From Burkholderia pyrrocinia (GTDB taxonomy: Bacteria; Pseudomonadota; Gammaproteobacteria; Burkholderiales; Burkholderiaceae): DNA of 64,000 nucleotides. The first letter of the stretch is position 1. The number at the start of each line of letters is the position of its first letter. The notes below the pieces were generated by a model. That model saw nothing but the letters and a program-made list of their open reading frames with translations, had not been told where the DNA came from and did not search any database. Made by a program: the position numbers and the translations under genes. The stretch covers positions 806,001 to 870,000 of the forward strand of contig NZ_CP094460.1 of the NCBI RefSeq assembly GCF_022809715.1. Direction: 5' to 3'. Below, piece after piece: positions 9,803 to 17,851 of this stretch.

Positions 9803-10744
9803 ATGACTGAACAATCGAAAAATTCGCAATCCGGGTATGCAGCGCATGCATATCCGCTGGCTGACCTTACGCGCCCCCTGCCGCCGTTGACAGCGTTTCA
9901 GTCATTCGTGGCAGCGGCGCAGCTCGGCAGCGTCAGCAAGGCCGCGGACCATCTATGCCGAACGCAAGGCGCAGTGAGCCGCCAGATCCAGCAGCTGGAA
10001 GCGCATTATCGGTGCGCACTCTTTGTGCGTCACGCGTCGGGGCTGACGTTGACGGCAGAAGGAAGCGCGCTGCTGACTGTCACGGTGAACGTTCTCACGC
10101 AATTGGTTCGGCATGCCGACATCCATGCAGGGACGACCTCGGTACTCACGTTGAGGTTACCGTCCACGTTTGCAATTCGCTGGTTGCTCCCACGGCTGCC
10201 TGACATCAATCGCGCGCTGGGCGATACGGAGCTCCGCATCTCGACATCGGCGCACGATACCCCGGATTTCACTGCGACCGACGTCGATGCCATCGTCGTG
10301 CGAGGCACGGGGCAGTGGGCCGGTATGGAAGCGATTCCGTTATTCGAGGAGACGCTCACGCCGATGTGCGCGCCCATATTGGCAACATCGCTGCAATCCG
10401 TAGCCGACCTTACGCACGCCAATTTGCTCCATCCCGGCCCCAGTCATGCAGAGTGGCGATGCTGGCTCGATCATGTTGGCTCACCCCGGATCGATGCAGG
10501 ACGTGGACTCGTATTCGATACCCTCGAATTGACGCTCGCAGCGTCGATGGAAGGACACGGAATTGCAATAGGCGATCCGCGGATGGCAAGAGACCGACTT
10601 CGGGAGGGATATCTGGTGACGCCGTTTCGGGACGTGGTTCGAAACGGCCTTTCCTACTTCCTCGTCTACCCGCCCCAACGGGCGGCACAACCGAAAATTC
10701 GTGCCCTCGCCGACATCCTGCTACGTCTTGCGCGAGAAGACTGA
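9803..10744 (+). CDS. LysR-family transcriptional regulator (GcvA-like)
   Basis: 313 residues. N-terminal winged helix-turn-helix about 30-90 (AFQSFVAAAQLGSVSKAADH, then TQGAVSRQIQQLE), followed by a LysR substrate-binding domain with the GcvA-type pattern PSTFAIRWLLPRLPDI. It has a longer N-terminal leader than usual (about 25 residues), so translation may start later. It lies divergent from the SnoaL gene, so autoregulation and control of that gene are likely. Effector unknown. No strong ribosome site is seen. Confidence 0.85.
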   Translation: MTEQSKNSQSGYAAHAYPLADLTRPLPPLTAFQSFVAAAQLGSVSKAADHLCRTQGAVSRQIQQLEAHYRCALFVRHASGLTLTAEGSALLTVTVNVLTQLVRHADIHAGTTSVLTLRLPSTFAIRWLLPRLPDINRALGDTELRISTSAHDTPDFTATDVDAIVVRGTGQWAGMEAIPLFEETLTPMCAPILATSLQSVADLTHANLLHPGPSHAEWRCWLDHVGSPRIDAGRGLVFDTLELTLAASMEGHGIAIGDPRMARDRLREGYLVTPFRDVVRNGLSYFLVYPPQRAAQPKIRALADILLRLARED

Positions 10745-11028
10745 CCGATAGACGAAAGTCTCGTAGCCGAGCCGACATTCACATGTTCCACCCGAGTCAC
10801 GTGCGAAGGACGGGTTTTGGCCGAACCGGGACAACGCCGCACCGTGCTCGCGAGGCGGTGGCGCCCGCACTGCGGCGGTATTCGGTTGGCCGCATCGTGC
10901 GAATCTCGATGCGCGATGTAGCCTGTTCGCAGATGATTTTGGACGCAGCCAACCGGTCACCATATCGCATGGAGCAAGCAAAATTGCTGGCACCCGCCGT
11001 CACCGAGCGCCCGGCAACGAACTCCGCG

Positions 11029-11226
11029 TCAGCGGACGGTGATGTCGACGGTCACGATTTCGTATCCGGGGTCGGCGTTCTCGTTCGCCGCTTTTTTCGC
11101 TTCCTCATACGACAGAAAGGACATGGCGTCTTCAATCACCGGTGCCATGCCGATGTCGCCATCCTCACCGGTGCAGAGGAACTGCTCACCGGTCTTCACG
11201 ACATAGATGGTCGTCATGGTCGTCAT
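11029..11226 (-). CDS. Small hypothetical protein
   Basis: 65 residues from ATG 11226 (or 62 from 11217); GGAGGGAGG lies just upstream, so initiation here is credible. Sequence MTTMTTIYVVKTGEQ, then an acidic EDGDIGMAPVIEDAMSF and SYEEAKKAANENADPG, ending in an alternating strand EIVTVDITVR. It looks like a small alpha/beta soluble protein with balanced composition unlike the shadow frames. Family not recognised. Isolated between the LysR gene and the YbaK cluster; 10745-11028 holds nothing I can identify. Confidence 0.65.
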   Translation of the reverse strand: MTTMTTIYVVKTGEQFLCTGEDGDIGMAPVIEDAMSFLSYEEAKKAANENADPGYEIVTVDITVR

Positions 11227-11385
11227 GCCTCCCTCCATGGTTTGCATGGGGAACTTCCAGTCTAGCTTCCATGATTCCGTATGCAACCCCGGCAGTCGAA
11301 TTGATCTGCCGTCAAGATTCGTCATCCTCCGTGACCGCAGTTACGCCAAAGGTCATCCTGCGTGCGTCAAAGGACCAGCTCAACG

Positions 11386-11420
11386 ATAGACGCTTGCTTT
11401 CATGACAAAACGTCTATAAT
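11386..11420 (+). promoter_or_regulatory. Promoter with overlapping inverted repeat, ybaK-type operon
   Basis: Perfect -10 TATAAT at 11415-11420 with TTGCTT at 11394-11399 (15-base spacer). An inverted repeat ATAGACG (11386-11392) / CGTCTAT (11411-11417) brackets the -35 and runs into the -10. A smaller dyad TGGA-CAA-TCCA follows at 11421-11431. The layout fits repression, perhaps by the regulator encoded second in the cluster. Confidence 0.6.
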
Positions 11421-11454
11421 TGGACAATCCATCGACAAGCCCGCCCGGAACGAC

Positions 11455-11979
11455 ATGAGCGACATGAACGACTACCCCGTTTTCGACACGCTTTGCGACC
11501 TGCTGACCACGTCCGGCGCCCGTTTCCGCGTGCTGGAGCACCCGGCGGAAGGTAAATCCGACATCATCGCCGCGATCCGCGGCACGCGCCCCGAACAGGG
11601 CGCGAAGGCGATGCTGTGCACGTTCAAGGACGGCGGCGACACGACCGCGCTCGCCGTGATCCCCGGCCACCTGAAGATAGATTTCCGCAAGGTCGCGGAC
11701 GCCGTCGGCCGCCGCAAGGCGACGCTCGCGTCACCCGATGTCGCGGCCGCCGTTACCCGCTGCGTGATGGGCGCCGTGCCGCCGTTCGTGTTCGACGGCA
11801 ACGTGACGCTCGTCGTCGATCCCGCGCTGGTCGAACGCAACGACGAGATCGCGTTCAACGCGGGCCGCCTCGATCGCTCGGTCGTGCTCGATGCGGCCGA
11901 CTACGTGCGGATCGCGCGCCCGCTGCTGGCCGACATCACGCGGCCGGAAACGACAGCCGACCAGGAACACGCCGGTTGA
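11455..11979 (+). CDS. YbaK/EbsC-type aminoacyl-tRNA deacylase domain protein
   Basis: 174 residues. The family hydrolyses mischarged aminoacyl-tRNAs in trans. Seen: a helix followed by RVLEHPAEGKSDIIAAIRG, then GAKAMLCTFKDGGD and a KIDFRKVADAVGRRKATLAS stretch that corresponds to the catalytic pocket of the fold; GAVPPFVFDGNVTLVVD is the usual Gly/Pro loop. First gene after the TATAAT promoter; next gene starts 50 bases downstream. Its partnership with an amino-acid lyase suggests proofreading or amino-acid signalling, which is inference. Confidence 0.75.
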   Translation: MSDMNDYPVFDTLCDLLTTSGARFRVLEHPAEGKSDIIAAIRGTRPEQGAKAMLCTFKDGGDTTALAVIPGHLKIDFRKVADAVGRRKATLASPDVAAAVTRCVMGAVPPFVFDGNVTLVVDPALVERNDEIAFNAGRLDRSVVLDAADYVRIARPLLADITRPETTADQEHAG

Positions 11980-12029
11980 CCGTTTCCCGAAACCGTCGCA
12001 TCGATCCGAAACCTGAACGCGAGCCCACC

Positions 12030-12668
12030 ATGACCACCACCCGGAACAAAGCGCAGTCGGAGCAGGCATCGCTGATCGAACAGGTTCAGCGCATCGCCGA
12101 AGGGCTCGGCGAGATGTTCGCGCCGTTCACCGAGGTCGTGGTCCACGACCTGCGCACGCCGAAGCACGCGATCCTCGCGATCCACAACAACCTGTCCGGA
12201 CGCGCGGTCGGCGACCCCGCGACCGAGCTCGGCCTCGCCCGCATCGAGGACGACGATTTCCCGCAGGTGCTCGCGAACTACCCGAACCGCTTCGCCGACG
12301 GCCGCACCGCGAAAAGCACGTCGATCGGCATCAAGGATTCGACCGGGCGCTACGTGGCCGCGCTGTGCCTGAATGCCGACGTCACGCTGTTCCGCGGCTT
12401 CCAGGGCATGCTGAACCAGTTCTGCAGCACGGACGGCGAGACCGTCGCCGAAACGCTCGACCCGGCCGGTGCGGACGCGATCCGGCAACGCATCGACGCG
12501 TTCGCGACGCGCCTCGCGACGACGCCGCGCGAACTGAAGACCGACCAGCGTCGCGAGCTGATGCACACGCTGAAGGCCGACGGCTTTCTCGAAGTGCGCC
12601 GCGCGATGGAGATCGTGTCGCAGCACCTCGGCGTATCGCGCGCGACCGTGTACAACGATGCGAAATGA
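12030..12668 (+). CDS. YheO/DauR-type PAS-HTH transcriptional regulator
   Basis: 212 residues. An N-terminal YheO-like PAS domain (about 15-130; FAPFTEVVVHDLRTPKHAI and STSIGIKDSTGRYVAALC) is joined to a C-terminal helix-turn-helix of the HTH_22 type (QHLGVSRATVYNDAK at the very end). Relatives include DauR, a repressor of D-arginine catabolism, so an amino-acid ligand is plausible. The inverted repeat at 11386-11417 is a candidate operator. Middle gene of a three-gene plus-strand cluster. Confidence 0.85.
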   Translation: MTTTRNKAQSEQASLIEQVQRIAEGLGEMFAPFTEVVVHDLRTPKHAILAIHNNLSGRAVGDPATELGLARIEDDDFPQVLANYPNRFADGRTAKSTSIGIKDSTGRYVAALCLNADVTLFRGFQGMLNQFCSTDGETVAETLDPAGADAIRQRIDAFATRLATTPRELKTDQRRELMHTLKADGFLEVRRAMEIVSQHLGVSRATVYNDAK

Positions 12669-12719
12669 GGCAAGCGCACTGCTTTCATGTTGACTAAATT
12701 TTCCGACCCTCGAACGACC

Positions 12720-13694
12720 ATGAACTCTCCGACTCTCCCCACGTACGACGACGTTGCCGCCGCCGCGGCCCGGCTCGAAGGCCATGCGCACCGCACGCCG
12801 GTGATGACGTCGCGGACGATCGACGAGGCGCTCGGCGCGCAGGTGTTCTTCAAGTGCGAGAACCTGCAGCGCATGGGCGCATTCAAGTTCCGCGGCGCGT
12901 TCAACGCGCTGTCGCGCTTCGACGCCGAGCAGCGCCGCAACGGCGTCGTCGCATTCTCGTCCGGCAACCATGCGCAGGCGATCGCGCTGTCGGCGCGCAT
13001 CCTCGGCATCCCGGCGACGATCGTGATGCCGCAGGATGCGCCGGCCGCGAAGATGGCCGCGACGCGCGGCTATGGCGGCAACGTCGTGACCTACGACCGC
13101 TATACCGAGGATCGCGAGCAGATCGGGCGCGACCTTGCGGAGAAGCACGGGCTCACGCTGGTCCCGCCCTACGACCATCCGGACGTGATCGCCGGCCAGG
13201 GCACGGCGGCGAAGGAACTGTTCGACGAAGTCGGGCCGCTCGACGCGGTATTCACGCCGCTCGGCGGCGGTGGGCTGCTGTCGGGCACCGCGCTGGCCAC
13301 GCGTGCGCTGTCGCCGCACGCGACGTTGTACGGCGTCGAGCCGGAAGCCGGTAACGACGGCCAGCAATCGTTCCGGTCGGGCGCGATCGTGCATATCGAC
13401 ACACCGCGCACGATCGCCGACGGCGCGCAGACGCAGCACCTCGGCAACCTGACGTTCCCGATCATCCGCCGCGACGTCGACGACATCCTGACCGCGACGG
13501 ACGCCGAACTCGTCGACTGCATGCGCATCTTCGCGACGCGTATGAAGATTGTCGTCGAGCCGACCGGCTGCCTGTCGTTCGCCGCCGTGCGACGAATGAA
13601 GGACCAGCTGCAAGGCAAGCGTGTCGGCGTGGTGATCAGCGGCGGCAACGTCGATCTCGAGAACTTCTGCGCGCTGGTATCGACATCGGCATGA
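12720..13694 (+). CDS. PLP-dependent threonine/serine dehydratase family enzyme
   Basis: 324 residues of fold-type II. The PLP lysine lies in MGAFKFRGAFNAL (about residue 56), the substrate loop is FSSGNHAQAIAL, and the phosphate loop is PLGGGGLLSG. It should deaminate a hydroxy-amino acid such as threonine, serine or 3-hydroxyaspartate to a keto acid plus ammonia, or racemise serine; the close set cannot be separated by eye. No C-terminal ACT domain, so it is the short catabolic form. The start at 12720 (MNSPTLP) is preferred over 12687; neither has a strong ribosome site. The neighbouring DauR-like gene suggests amino-acid induction. Confidence 0.85.
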   Translation: MNSPTLPTYDDVAAAAARLEGHAHRTPVMTSRTIDEALGAQVFFKCENLQRMGAFKFRGAFNALSRFDAEQRRNGVVAFSSGNHAQAIALSARILGIPATIVMPQDAPAAKMAATRGYGGNVVTYDRYTEDREQIGRDLAEKHGLTLVPPYDHPDVIAGQGTAAKELFDEVGPLDAVFTPLGGGGLLSGTALATRALSPHATLYGVEPEAGNDGQQSFRSGAIVHIDTPRTIADGAQTQHLGNLTFPIIRRDVDDILTATDAELVDCMRIFATRMKIVVEPTGCLSFAAVRRMKDQLQGKRVGVVISGGNVDLENFCALVSTSA

Positions 13695-13813
13695 ACGTCG
13701 CGATGCGCATGAACATCCTGTCATCTGCGCGCCGCCGCTCCTTCACGACGCGTTAAGTTTCGCGCCCTAGACTGATTACGTTGTCCTGAAGTCAGTCGTG
13801 AAGGAGCCGTATC

Positions 13814-14062
13814 ATGAACACGCACGCGATCGTCGCCGCCGCCCTGGCGGCCGTTTCCCTTTCGGCGTTCGCTCAACCGGGCGTTACGTCAGCCGTTTTT
13901 CCCGCCGCATCGCCGCACGAAGCAGTCGCGCAGGCGCCCCATCGTGCGCCCGGCGCGCTGCCGGCCGCCGGCTTCGTGCTCGCGAAGATCGATCAGAACA
14001 ATACACCGCCCGACCGCGGCGGCGACCCGAGCGGCCGCACGCACGCCGGCACCCGCATGTAA
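13814..14062 (+). CDS. Small secreted hypothetical protein
   Basis: 82 residues. AAGGAG is correctly spaced before the ATG. A Sec signal peptide is clear (hydrophobic run, cleavage about AFA-QP). The mature part is a short Ala/Pro-rich chain ending in DRGGDPSGRTHAGTRM, with no cysteines and no recognisable domain. Probably periplasmic or secreted. Unrelated genes flank it. Confidence 0.7.
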   Translation: MNTHAIVAAALAAVSLSAFAQPGVTSAVFPAASPHEAVAQAPHRAPGALPAAGFVLAKIDQNNTPPDRGGDPSGRTHAGTRM

Positions 14063-14133
14063 CGGCGCGTGCCGGCCGGCGCTGCCGCGCGCGGTCGTCA
14101 TTGTCGGAACGACGGCAGCGACGGATCGCTCAC

Positions 14134-14766
14134 CTAGATGACGCCGCGCACGCCCGCGACCAACTGGATCGCGCCGAATGCCGCGACGACGACGGCCGAC
14201 ACGCGCGACAGCCCGTGCATGAACGCGAACGACATCTTCGTGCGCAGCGCGGCGGTCGCGCCGCTCAGGCACAGCCACCACGTTGCGGAACCGATGAACA
14301 CGCCGGCGACCATCAGAGACACGGCCGGCCACATCGCACCTTCCCGCGCGCCCGACAACGGGCCGAGCGCCGCGAAAATCCCGACGAACGACAGGATCGT
14401 CATCGGGTTCGACAGCGTGAGGCCGAACGTCGTCAGGAAATCGCGCAGGACAGTCGTGCGCGGCAGGTCGCGTTGCTGCGTCGACGCGGCCGGCGCCTGG
14501 CGCGCGATGGTCCACGCCAGCCACACGAGGAACGCGCCGCCGCCGATCTTCAGGCCGACGGTCAGCATCGGGAATGCGGTGACGATGCCCGCGATGCCCA
14601 GCCCGCCGAGCAGGCCATAGATCGCGTCGGCGCACGCGGCGCCGACACCCGTCGCGAACCCCGCCTGAAAGCCGCGGCTCAGGCTGCGCTGAATGCACAG
14701 CATGCCGATCGGGCCGACCGGCACCGCGATCGACAGCCCCATTACGACGGACTTGATGAACAGCAT
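14134..14766 (-). CDS. LysE-family amino acid exporter
   Basis: 210 residues, about six membrane segments, the usual LysE/RhtB size. The N-terminal motif SIAVPVGPIGMLCIQRSL corresponds to the conserved PGP-type loop, and LTLSNPMTILSFVGIF is the second signature. AAGGAG precedes the ATG. Divergent from an Lrp-type regulator across a 114-base AT-rich spacer with a dyad, so export is probably controlled by an amino acid sensed by that regulator, as for LysE/LysG-like or AzlC-like systems. Confidence 0.88.
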   Translation of the reverse strand: MLFIKSVVMGLSIAVPVGPIGMLCIQRSLSRGFQAGFATGVGAACADAIYGLLGGLGIAGIVTAFPMLTVGLKIGGGAFLVWLAWTIARQAPAASTQQRDLPRTTVLRDFLTTFGLTLSNPMTILSFVGIFAALGPLSGAREGAMWPAVSLMVAGVFIGSATWWLCLSGATAALRTKMSFAFMHGLSRVSAVVVAAFGAIQLVAGVRGVI

Positions 14767-14837
14767 CGCCTGCTCCTTGCGACATGCAATGGGTTGAACA
14801 GGCATCGTAGGGAAAGTCCGGTCGCCGCTGAATGCGG

Positions 14838-14871
14838 TTTTTAAGGAAAAATAGCCGTTCTGCCTTAAAAA
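14838..14871. promoter_or_regulatory. AT-rich dyad, candidate Lrp-type operator
   Basis: TTTTTAAGG (14838-14846) and CCTTAAAAA (14863-14871) form a perfect 9-bp inverted repeat with a 16-base centre, ending 9 bases before the lrp-type start codon. AT-richness and symmetry fit an Lrp/AsnC site controlling both divergent genes. Confidence 0.55.
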
Positions 14872-14880
14872 AACGCCGCG

Positions 14881-15342
14881 ATGGACGATCTGGACTGGAA
14901 GATACTCGCGCTGTTGCAGGCCAACGGCCGCATCAGCTATACGGAGCTGGCCCGCCAGGTTCACCTGTCGGTGCCGGCGGTGACGGAACGCGTGAAGCGC
15001 CTTGAAACGGCCGGCGTCATCGAGGGCTACACGGCCCGGATCAACCCGGCCGCAGCCGGCTATCCGGTGAGTGCGCTGATCGGCATCACGGTGCCGCAGC
15101 CGGCGAAAGCGAAATTCCTCAAGTTGCTGGAGACGATTCCCGAAGTCGTCGAATGCCATCACGTGACGGGCGCCGACTCGTATGTCATGCGGTTCGTCGC
15201 CACCAGCATGACCCACCTCGAGCAACTGATCGAACGCATCAACCTGTACGGCGAAACGCGCACGTCGATCGTGATGTCGACGCCGCTGCCGGCGCGCGGG
15301 CTGGCGCGGCCGCCGTCGAAGTTCGATGACGGCCGCAAGTAG
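14881..15342 (+). CDS. Lrp/AsnC-family regulator
   Basis: 153 residues. N-terminal helix-turn-helix (LDWKILALLQANGRISYTEL, SVPAVTERVKRLE) and a C-terminal RAM ligand-binding domain (VVECHHVTGADSYVMRF is the typical core). Probably senses an amino acid and controls the divergent LysE exporter and itself. No Shine-Dalgarno is visible: the sequence before ATG is AAAAAAACGCCGCG, so the message may be leaderless or weakly translated. Confidence 0.92.
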   Translation: MDDLDWKILALLQANGRISYTELARQVHLSVPAVTERVKRLETAGVIEGYTARINPAAAGYPVSALIGITVPQPAKAKFLKLLETIPEVVECHHVTGADSYVMRFVATSMTHLEQLIERINLYGETRTSIVMSTPLPARGLARPPSKFDDGRK

Positions 15343-15353
15343 CTGGCCGCGTT

Positions 15354-15577
15354 TTAATGGCCGGCCGGAAGATCCCGGCTGGAACCCTGGGCGACCGGTG
15401 ACGGTCGGCCGACCAAGAGACGGGTAGCAATGGTCGACAACTCAGCCGATGGCGTCTGGATAGGGCTCAACTTGTCGTCATCAAGACGGGCGAGCGCTGC
15501 GAATCGTTGCAGCTCTGCGTTTGAAATAAGAGGGAAAAGAATCCATCCCTCGGTTCCAAGCGCAGATATACCTAATG
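15354..15577 (-). pseudogene. Remnant of unrecognised gene
   Basis: An open minus-strand stretch of about 74 codons with protein-like composition (WILFPLISNAELQRFAALAR, then DDDKLSPIQT and SAELSTIATRLL), ended by TAA at 15354-15356. It has no ATG and is closed upstream by in-frame stops, so it looks like the C-terminal tail of a decayed gene. It lies in a patch of lower GC than its surroundings. Family unknown. Confidence 0.45.
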
Positions 15578-15608
15578 CTCAATCTTCAAAGTCGTTTACT
15601 CAAAACAC

Positions 15609-15671
15609 TTATTGACCTGCTTTCGCAGGTTGTGGGTAATTGCAAGGTTGACGCCCCGTATTCACGCTCAT
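15609..15671 (-). other. 20-codon mini-ORF with terminal hairpin
   Basis: ATG with an AGGG-like site upstream encodes MSVNTGRQPCNYPQPAKAGQ and stops. The last codons form a compact hairpin (ACCTGC-TTTC-GCAGGT on the plus strand, about 15615-15630). It may be a short repeated intergenic element, a leader peptide, or chance. Confidence 0.3.
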
Positions 15672-15712
15672 AAGCTGGCCCTCGTTCCAATCTTGAAAAA
15701 TGGGCGAAAACA

Positions 15713-16375
15713 ATGAGAAAGCTCAATCAGGCAGTTTTTGCCGCGTTCATCATTTGGTTTGCGACGAGTTTCGCGCACGCGCAGCAGCCGGCCGCGCGCG
15801 GCTCGGACGTCGCGCCTGCCACACCGGTCATGTACGTGCGGGCTTTCCAGGTCGTTCAAGAAAGCAACGGCTCGGGGCGCTTGCTGTCCCGTTCGCGCGC
15901 GATCACGCACGGGAGGTCGGCTAGCCAGAATGCAGGTGCGTTGGCGAAGGCCATCGTCCAGCAGCTAAGCAACGCGGGCGTCACCGCGCGTTATCTCGCA
16001 CCCGGCGAGCCATTGCCGATGCACGCATCGGGCTGGCTGATCGGCGGCGTTTTCTATTCACGCGTCCCGAGCGGCCGCATTCAGTCGCTGCTGCAAGGCG
16101 GCTCGGACGACGGCAACCCGAACACGGAAGTCTCAGTGACGATCGCCGACGCGGCTGGGGACTCCAACGTGCCGTTTGCGATCATCGGCGTGAAGGATGC
16201 GATCAAGGCGCAGGGCACGGTGGCGAGCTGGAATCCGTACATCGTTGCGGCAAAGTTCGTCGTCAAGAAAGTCGAGGGGACGATCGCGGTCGATTCATTG
16301 GCGAAGGAAATCGCCAATCAGATCATCGAGCACCTGGAGGCGCTGCAGCAGCATGCGGCGGCACGGCCGCATTAA
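15713..16375 (+). CDS. DUF4410-like secreted protein
   Basis: 220 residues. Sec signal peptide with cleavage about AHA-QQ. The mature part has YVRAFQVVQESNGSG near its start, a helix AGALAKAIVQQLSNAG, then ASGWLIGGVFYSR, an Asp/Asn-rich turn and a C-terminal helix ANQIIEHLEALQQH. This pattern (short signal, conserved strand, amphipathic helix, GxF strand) resembles DUF4410 envelope proteins of unknown function. The ribosome site is poor. Envelope location is likely. Confidence 0.65.
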   Translation: MRKLNQAVFAAFIIWFATSFAHAQQPAARGSDVAPATPVMYVRAFQVVQESNGSGRLLSRSRAITHGRSASQNAGALAKAIVQQLSNAGVTARYLAPGEPLPMHASGWLIGGVFYSRVPSGRIQSLLQGGSDDGNPNTEVSVTIADAAGDSNVPFAIIGVKDAIKAQGTVASWNPYIVAAKFVVKKVEGTIAVDSLAKEIANQIIEHLEALQQHAAARPH

Positions 16376-16395
16376 GGTGAGGCCAAGAGGCGGTT

Positions 16396-16600
16396 TCATA
16401 ACGATCGCCGTGAGGTGTTCCAGCAGATCATGCGGCAGCCGGGTTTAAGAAGCGCTTCGTGGATGTCGGCACGTCGCTCGAAACGAATGCGAGGATGCCG
16501 GAAATGATGCAAACCGAGCGTGCGTGCGTTCAACGACCCAACGGACCTTCCCGGGACCGCTGCCGTCAGGTTTCCCGCGTCGGGCGATGCTGAAGCCGTC
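16396..16600 (-). mobile_element. IS5-type transposase C-terminal remnant
   Basis: Minus-strand translation shows HHFRHPRIRFERRADIHEAL, a Lys-Pro-Gly-Cys turn and ICWNTSRRSL, the tail of IS5/IS427-group transposases. The part just upstream (a VRWVVERT-like stretch) is in another frame, so the copy is frameshifted as well as truncated. No terminal inverted repeats or target duplication were found. Confidence 0.7.
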
Positions 16601-16648
16601 TCCAAGGCCATTTGGCCGGTTGCCTCTGTGACGTTCGGCGCCGATCGG

Positions 16649-17851
16649 CTATTTGCCGACCGCGCCGCCGAGCAGGCCGCCCACCAGCGACGTCACCGGC
16701 GCGAGCGGATTGCCGCTACCGCCCAACGGCGTGGTGCCACCCGTGCCGGTCGCGGAACCGTCGTGCACGGGCGCCGGCATGCCGCCGACCACACTCGTCA
16801 CCAGGCCGGCGATCGGCACCGCGCCATTCGCGCCGCTCGGATTCACGAGCCCGCCCGCATTGGTGACCGTATTGCCGACGGCACGGACGAGGTCACCGAC
16901 ACCGCTGACGACCGGCTGCGGCGACGTAGACGTCACCTTCCATCCGGCGGACGTGATTGCGCTGCCGACCTGCCCGAGCAGGCCGGCGACCGGCTGGCCG
17001 AGGCCGGTTGCCGTGCCGACCTGTTGCGTGAGTTGGCCTGCTGTCGTCACGAGCGGGGTGATCGCCGTGCTGAGCGCCTGCGTCGCCTGCTGGACCGGGC
17101 CCGACGACAGGGCCGAGCCGAGCATGGTGCCGCCCGACTTCAGACCGCCGGCCACCGTGTCGAGCAGGCCGCCGACCGGCGTCGTGATCGGCGCCAGCGG
17201 CGACAGCGGACCGGAGCCGAGCGCCTTCACCGTTTCGCCGAGACCGCTAACCGGATTGCTGGTCGAGCCGACGATGGTGCCGAGGCCGGCGACCGTCGTG
17301 CCGACCGGGTTCGGCGTGAAGCCGATCTGGCCGATGCCGTTGCTCACGGCGTTCGACGTATCGCGGACGATCGTGCCGACGCCGGTGACCGTGTCGGCCG
17401 GCCCGGCGGTCACGCCCTTGCTGACGCCGCCGGGCAGGCTCGCGCCGCCTATCGTGACGCCCACGTCCGTGACGACGGAGCCGACCGAGCTGACGATGCC
17501 GTTGGTGCTGGGCGTGCCGCTGGTCCCGCTGGTGCCTCCGATTCCGCTGGTGCCGCTGCTGGTTCCGCTTGTGCCACTGGTCCCGCTAGTCCCGCTGGTT
17601 CCGCTGGTTCCGCTGGTTCCGCTGGTTCCGCTGGTTCCGCTTGTACCACTGCTCCCGCTCGTGCCACTGCTCCCGCTCGTGCCGCTGCTCCCGCTCGTGC
17701 CGCTGCTCCCGCTCGTGCCGCTCGTACTCGTTCCGATGTTGTTACCGGCCAGTTTCGGCGCCGTAACGTCGCTGCCGCCGCACGCGGCCAGCGCACACGC
17801 CGCGGCAATGGCGGCGAGCGCAACGTTCGCCTTGATGAAATGATTTTGCAT
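16649..17851 (-). CDS. Collagen-like lipoprotein with Gly-Thr/Ser-Ser repeats
   Basis: 400 residues. Signal peptide with lipobox LAAC (mature Cys followed by GGSD), so probably an outer-membrane lipoprotein. Residues about 40-120 are a low-complexity run in which nearly every third residue is Gly (GTSGSS and GTSGTS units), interrupted once by TSSGTS. The rest is a Gly/Val/Thr-rich domain with recurring VGxxV and GLGETV-like turns and no cysteines. This fits Burkholderia collagen-like surface proteins. The nucleotide repeat (about 17520-17730) can change unit number. Triple-helix formation is untested, since proline is scarce. Confidence 0.8.
   Translation of the reverse strand: MQNHFIKANVALAAIAAACALAACGGSDVTAPKLAGNNIGTSTSGTSGSSGTSGSSGTSGSSGTSGSSGTSGTSGTSGTSGTSGTSGTSGTSGTSGTSSGTSGIGGTSGTSGTPSTNGIVSSVGSVVTDVGVTIGGASLPGGVSKGVTAGPADTVTGVGTIVRDTSNAVSNGIGQIGFTPNPVGTTVAGLGTIVGSTSNPVSGLGETVKALGSGPLSPLAPITTPVGGLLDTVAGGLKSGGTMLGSALSSGPVQQATQALSTAITPLVTTAGQLTQQVGTATGLGQPVAGLLGQVGSAITSAGWKVTSTSPQPVVSGVGDLVRAVGNTVTNAGGLVNPSGANGAVPIAGLVTSVVGGMPAPVHDGSATGTGGTTPLGGSGNPLAPVTSLVGGLLGGAVGK
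17520..17730. repeat. 9-bp/18-bp coding tandem repeat
   Basis: Plus-strand repeats of GGTTCCGCT and CTCCCGCTCGTGCC type units in the lipoprotein gene, encoding its Gly-x-Ser triplets. At least four exact GGTTCCGCT copies run near 17590-17640, then a second block of longer units near 17640-17720. Length variation by slippage would stay in frame. Confidence 0.8.

Noticed and set aside
16653..17843. Plus-strand frame with repeated Val-Pro-Leu runs
   Set aside because: It is the reverse complement of the collagen-like repeat region; no start signals, and the minus-strand gene has signal peptide and lipobox.
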